The notes under the pieces were generated by a model. That model saw only the letters and a list, made by a program, of their open reading frames with translations, was not told the DNA's origin and made no database searches. A DNA stretch of 64,000 bases from Gemmatimonadota bacterium (GTDB taxonomy: Bacteria > Gemmatimonadota > Gemmatimonadetes > Gemmatimonadales > GWC2-71-9). Shown here one piece after another: positions 62,418 to 64,000 of the stretch. How positions within the stretch are numbered: position 1 is the stretch's first letter; each line of letters opens with the position of its first letter. A program made the translations under genes and the position numbers. The DNA lies in contig JADJOM010000002.1 in the NCBI GenBank assembly GCA_016713785.1, positions 1 through 64,000 on the forward strand. Reading direction: 5' to 3'.

Positions 62418-63803
62418 CTACCGCTTCCTCCAGTACAGCCACAGCCCCAGCACCACGAACGCCAGCGCGCCCCCCACCACCTTGGCCTCGAAGGCCAGCA
62501 CGCTGCCCTCCGCCGGCGGCACCATCGAGAGCCCCATCCCGAAGAGCGTGAGCCCGATCCCCGAGGCGCCGACGAACCAGCGCCGCGGGCCGCGGGCGGT
62601 GGGGCTCGGCTCGGCGCCGGTGAACTTCACGTAGCTCAGGAAGAGGTACAGGAAGGGGATGAAGTAGATGAGGATCATGGTATCGAGCATGACCAGGTAG
62701 GCCTTCTCGACGGTCGACCCCTTCCCCATGACGGCCACCACCAGCAGCACCGTGGCCACCCCCGCCTCCACCAGGATGGCCACGTAGGGCGTGCCCCAGC
62801 GGGGGTGCACCTTGCCGAAGGCCGGCGGGAAGTAGCGATCGAGCCCGATCATGAACGCGATGCGCGCCGGCCCGATGAGCCACGCCCCCACCTGCCCCAG
62901 GTTGCCGAGCACCACCGAGATCGCCGCCGCGGGCACGAGGATGCCGAGCAGCGGGCCCGCGTGCCCCACCCCCCGCTCGATGCCCTGCAGCAACCCCGAG
63001 ACGATGTTGATCTCGCCCGCCGGCACCAGGATGAGCATGGCGGCGGTGCCCACGATGTAGATGCCGGCGATGAGCGGCGCCGCCACGAGGATGGCGCGCT
63101 TGAGGGTCCGGGCCGGGTCCTTGACCTCGCCCGCCATCACGGCGCAGAGCTCGATCCCCGTGAACGCGAAGGCGATCGACGCCCACAGGCTCAGGTCGGA
63201 GAGCTTCCCCGCCCTGGGGACCAGCGCCGCCAGCGAGAAGTCGTTGGCCGGACCACGCGTGGCCAGCACATACGCCGCGAGCCCCACCAACAGCACCCCG
63301 GGCAGGTAGGCGGCCACCGCGCCGGCATTCTGCAGCCACTTGCCGGTGCCCACGCCCACGATGTTGAGCAGCGCCGCGAGCCAGAGCAGCACCAGCGTGG
63401 CGGGGAGGAGGTAACCCCACGCCGTCTGCAGCGGCACGCCCGCCTCGCCGAGGGCGTAGGTGCCGATGGTGGCGGTGGCCAGCAGCAGGCTCGGGTAGTA
63501 GAGCAGGTTGTTGACCCAGTAGCACCAGCCGCAGAGGAACCCGTGCCCCGGCCCGAAGGCGCGCTTGGTCCAGAAGTAGATGCCGCCCTCTTCCGGGAAC
63601 CGGGTGGCCAGCTCCACCGTGGCCAGACCCATCGGCACGAAGAAGAGCAGCGCGGCGCCGACCCAGAGGGTGAGCGCCCCCACCCCGTTGGCCGCCGAGG
63701 TGGCCAGCCAGCGGATGCTCAGGACCGCGACGACGTTGAAGAGGACGAGATCGCGCAGGCCGAGGCTGCGCTTGAGGTCGGGGGAGGGGGGGGCAGCGTC
63801 CAC
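62418..63803 (-). CDS. APC-superfamily amino acid permease
   Basis: The product has 461 residues with about twelve TM segments. The N-terminal LKRSLGLRDLVLFNVVAVLS, FPEEGGIYFWTKRAFGPGHG and SIAFAFTGIELCAVMAGEVK are the conserved segments of APC transporters. The latter contains the substrate-binding region of helix 6. It imports or exchanges amino acids at the cytoplasmic membrane; substrate unknown. The start is GTG at 63803 without a clear ribosome binding site. It may serve uptake of the amino acids released by the M28 peptidase, with which it is convergent. Confidence 0.88.
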   Translation of the reverse strand: MDAAPPSPDLKRSLGLRDLVLFNVVAVLSIRWLATSAANGVGALTLWVGAALLFFVPMGLATVELATRFPEEGGIYFWTKRAFGPGHGFLCGWCYWVNNLLYYPSLLLATATIGTYALGEAGVPLQTAWGYLLPATLVLLWLAALLNIVGVGTGKWLQNAGAVAAYLPGVLLVGLAAYVLATRGPANDFSLAALVPRAGKLSDLSLWASIAFAFTGIELCAVMAGEVKDPARTLKRAILVAAPLIAGIYIVGTAAMLILVPAGEINIVSGLLQGIERGVGHAGPLLGILVPAAAISVVLGNLGQVGAWLIGPARIAFMIGLDRYFPPAFGKVHPRWGTPYVAILVEAGVATVLLVVAVMGKGSTVEKAYLVMLDTMILIYFIPFLYLFLSYVKFTGAEPSPTARGPRRWFVGASGIGLTLFGMGLSMVPPAEGSVLAFEAKVVGGALAFVVLGLWLYWRKR

Positions 63804-63910
63804 GGAGGTCTCGGAAGAAGGGGGAGGGGACCCGAGGGCTCGACCCTCAGCCGGCGGTCGATGGCCGGGAACGCGACCACGGAGACACGGCGCTGCTCCC
63901 CCGCAGCGGA

Positions 63911-64000
63911 TCAGCCAAGGAACAGCTTCCTGGGATCGAGGACCTCGCGCAGGAGCCGCAGCTCCAGGGCGGTGGGCGGCGCCACCAGCGGGAGCGTGGC
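63911..64000 (-). CDS. C-terminal tail of an FAD-linked oxidase (cut by window edge)
   Basis: Only 29 codons are inside the window. They read LELRLLREVLDPRKLFLG before the stop, which matches the last helix of FAD-linked oxidases (compare FRGVKTAFDPRGILNPG in the 51356 gene). The remainder lies beyond position 64000. The 107 nt before the permease hold nothing I recognise. Confidence 0.6.
   Translation of the reverse strand, partial: ATLPLVAPPTALELRLLREVLDPRKLFLG

Overview
The window is very GC-rich and densely packed with genes. Its content fits the phylum Gemmatimonadota: many exported amidohydrolases, peptidases and beta-propeller proteins, a long BTAD/TolB-like/TPR regulator, beta-barrel and lipoprotein genes, flavin-dependent ThyX, and trehalose synthesis. 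This placement is an inference from gene content only. I saw no rRNA, tRNA, CRISPR array or recognisable transposase.

Layout. 1-9.1 kb: small Cys-rich secreted proteins, a helix-turn-helix regulator and at least four, possibly five, six-bladed beta-propeller proteins. Almost all have broken frames. 9.1-13.2 kb (minus): a Big2/PD40 surface protein, a zinc-type alcohol dehydrogenase and an MscS-like channel in one overlapping operon. 13.3-20.1 kb (minus): a CocE-type hydrolase, a secreted (alpha/alpha)6 glycosidase and a C39-fold lipoprotein peptidase. 20.3-23.8 kb: beta-carbonic anhydrase, and a divergent operon of a histone-H1-like protein, a trypsin-like protease and an FHA membrane protein. 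23.9-30.8 kb, accessory in character: an AbiEi-like/Fic fusion, about 1 kb of repeats, a helical hypothetical protein, a ~930-residue protein with a DUF2325-like C-terminus, and a Uma2 nuclease. 30.8-38.8 kb: the BTAD/TPR regulator, two small exported proteins, and the operon otsA-otsB-GH15. 38.9-45.5 kb: an amidohydrolase, a selenoprotein SelD whose frame crosses an in-frame UGA, UspA, a degenerate RNase H, a beta-barrel and a zinc-ribbon protein. 45.6-53.9 kb: thiolase, hydroxyacyl-CoA dehydrogenase, squalene synthase-type prenyltransferase, FAD oxidase and thyX, mostly in one tightly packed run. 54.1-56.8 kb: two ATP-grasp ligases plus a GNAT acetyltransferase. 56.8-64 kb: two exported metallohydrolases, an M28 peptidase, an APC permease and the tail of an FAD oxidase.

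Three threads run through the window. First, the left 15 kb carries many frame breaks that resolve as one-base gains or losses in short G/C runs, while the right 48 kb has one. This looks like uncorrected sequencing error more than gene decay. Second, short repeats recur: an octamer family (CGGCTCGG), sometimes in frame inside genes, and a heptamer family (YTTCCCG) that forms inverted arrays on both sides of thyX. Third, stop/start overlaps of 1-4 nt (ATGA, GTGA, TGATG) define most operons.

The best leads for new biology are the selenocysteine SelD with its downstream hairpin, the DUF2325-like gene with its helical neighbour beside Fic and Uma2, the tandem ATP-grasp/GNAT cassette behind a perfect palindrome, and the RNase H that has lost two of its four carboxylates.
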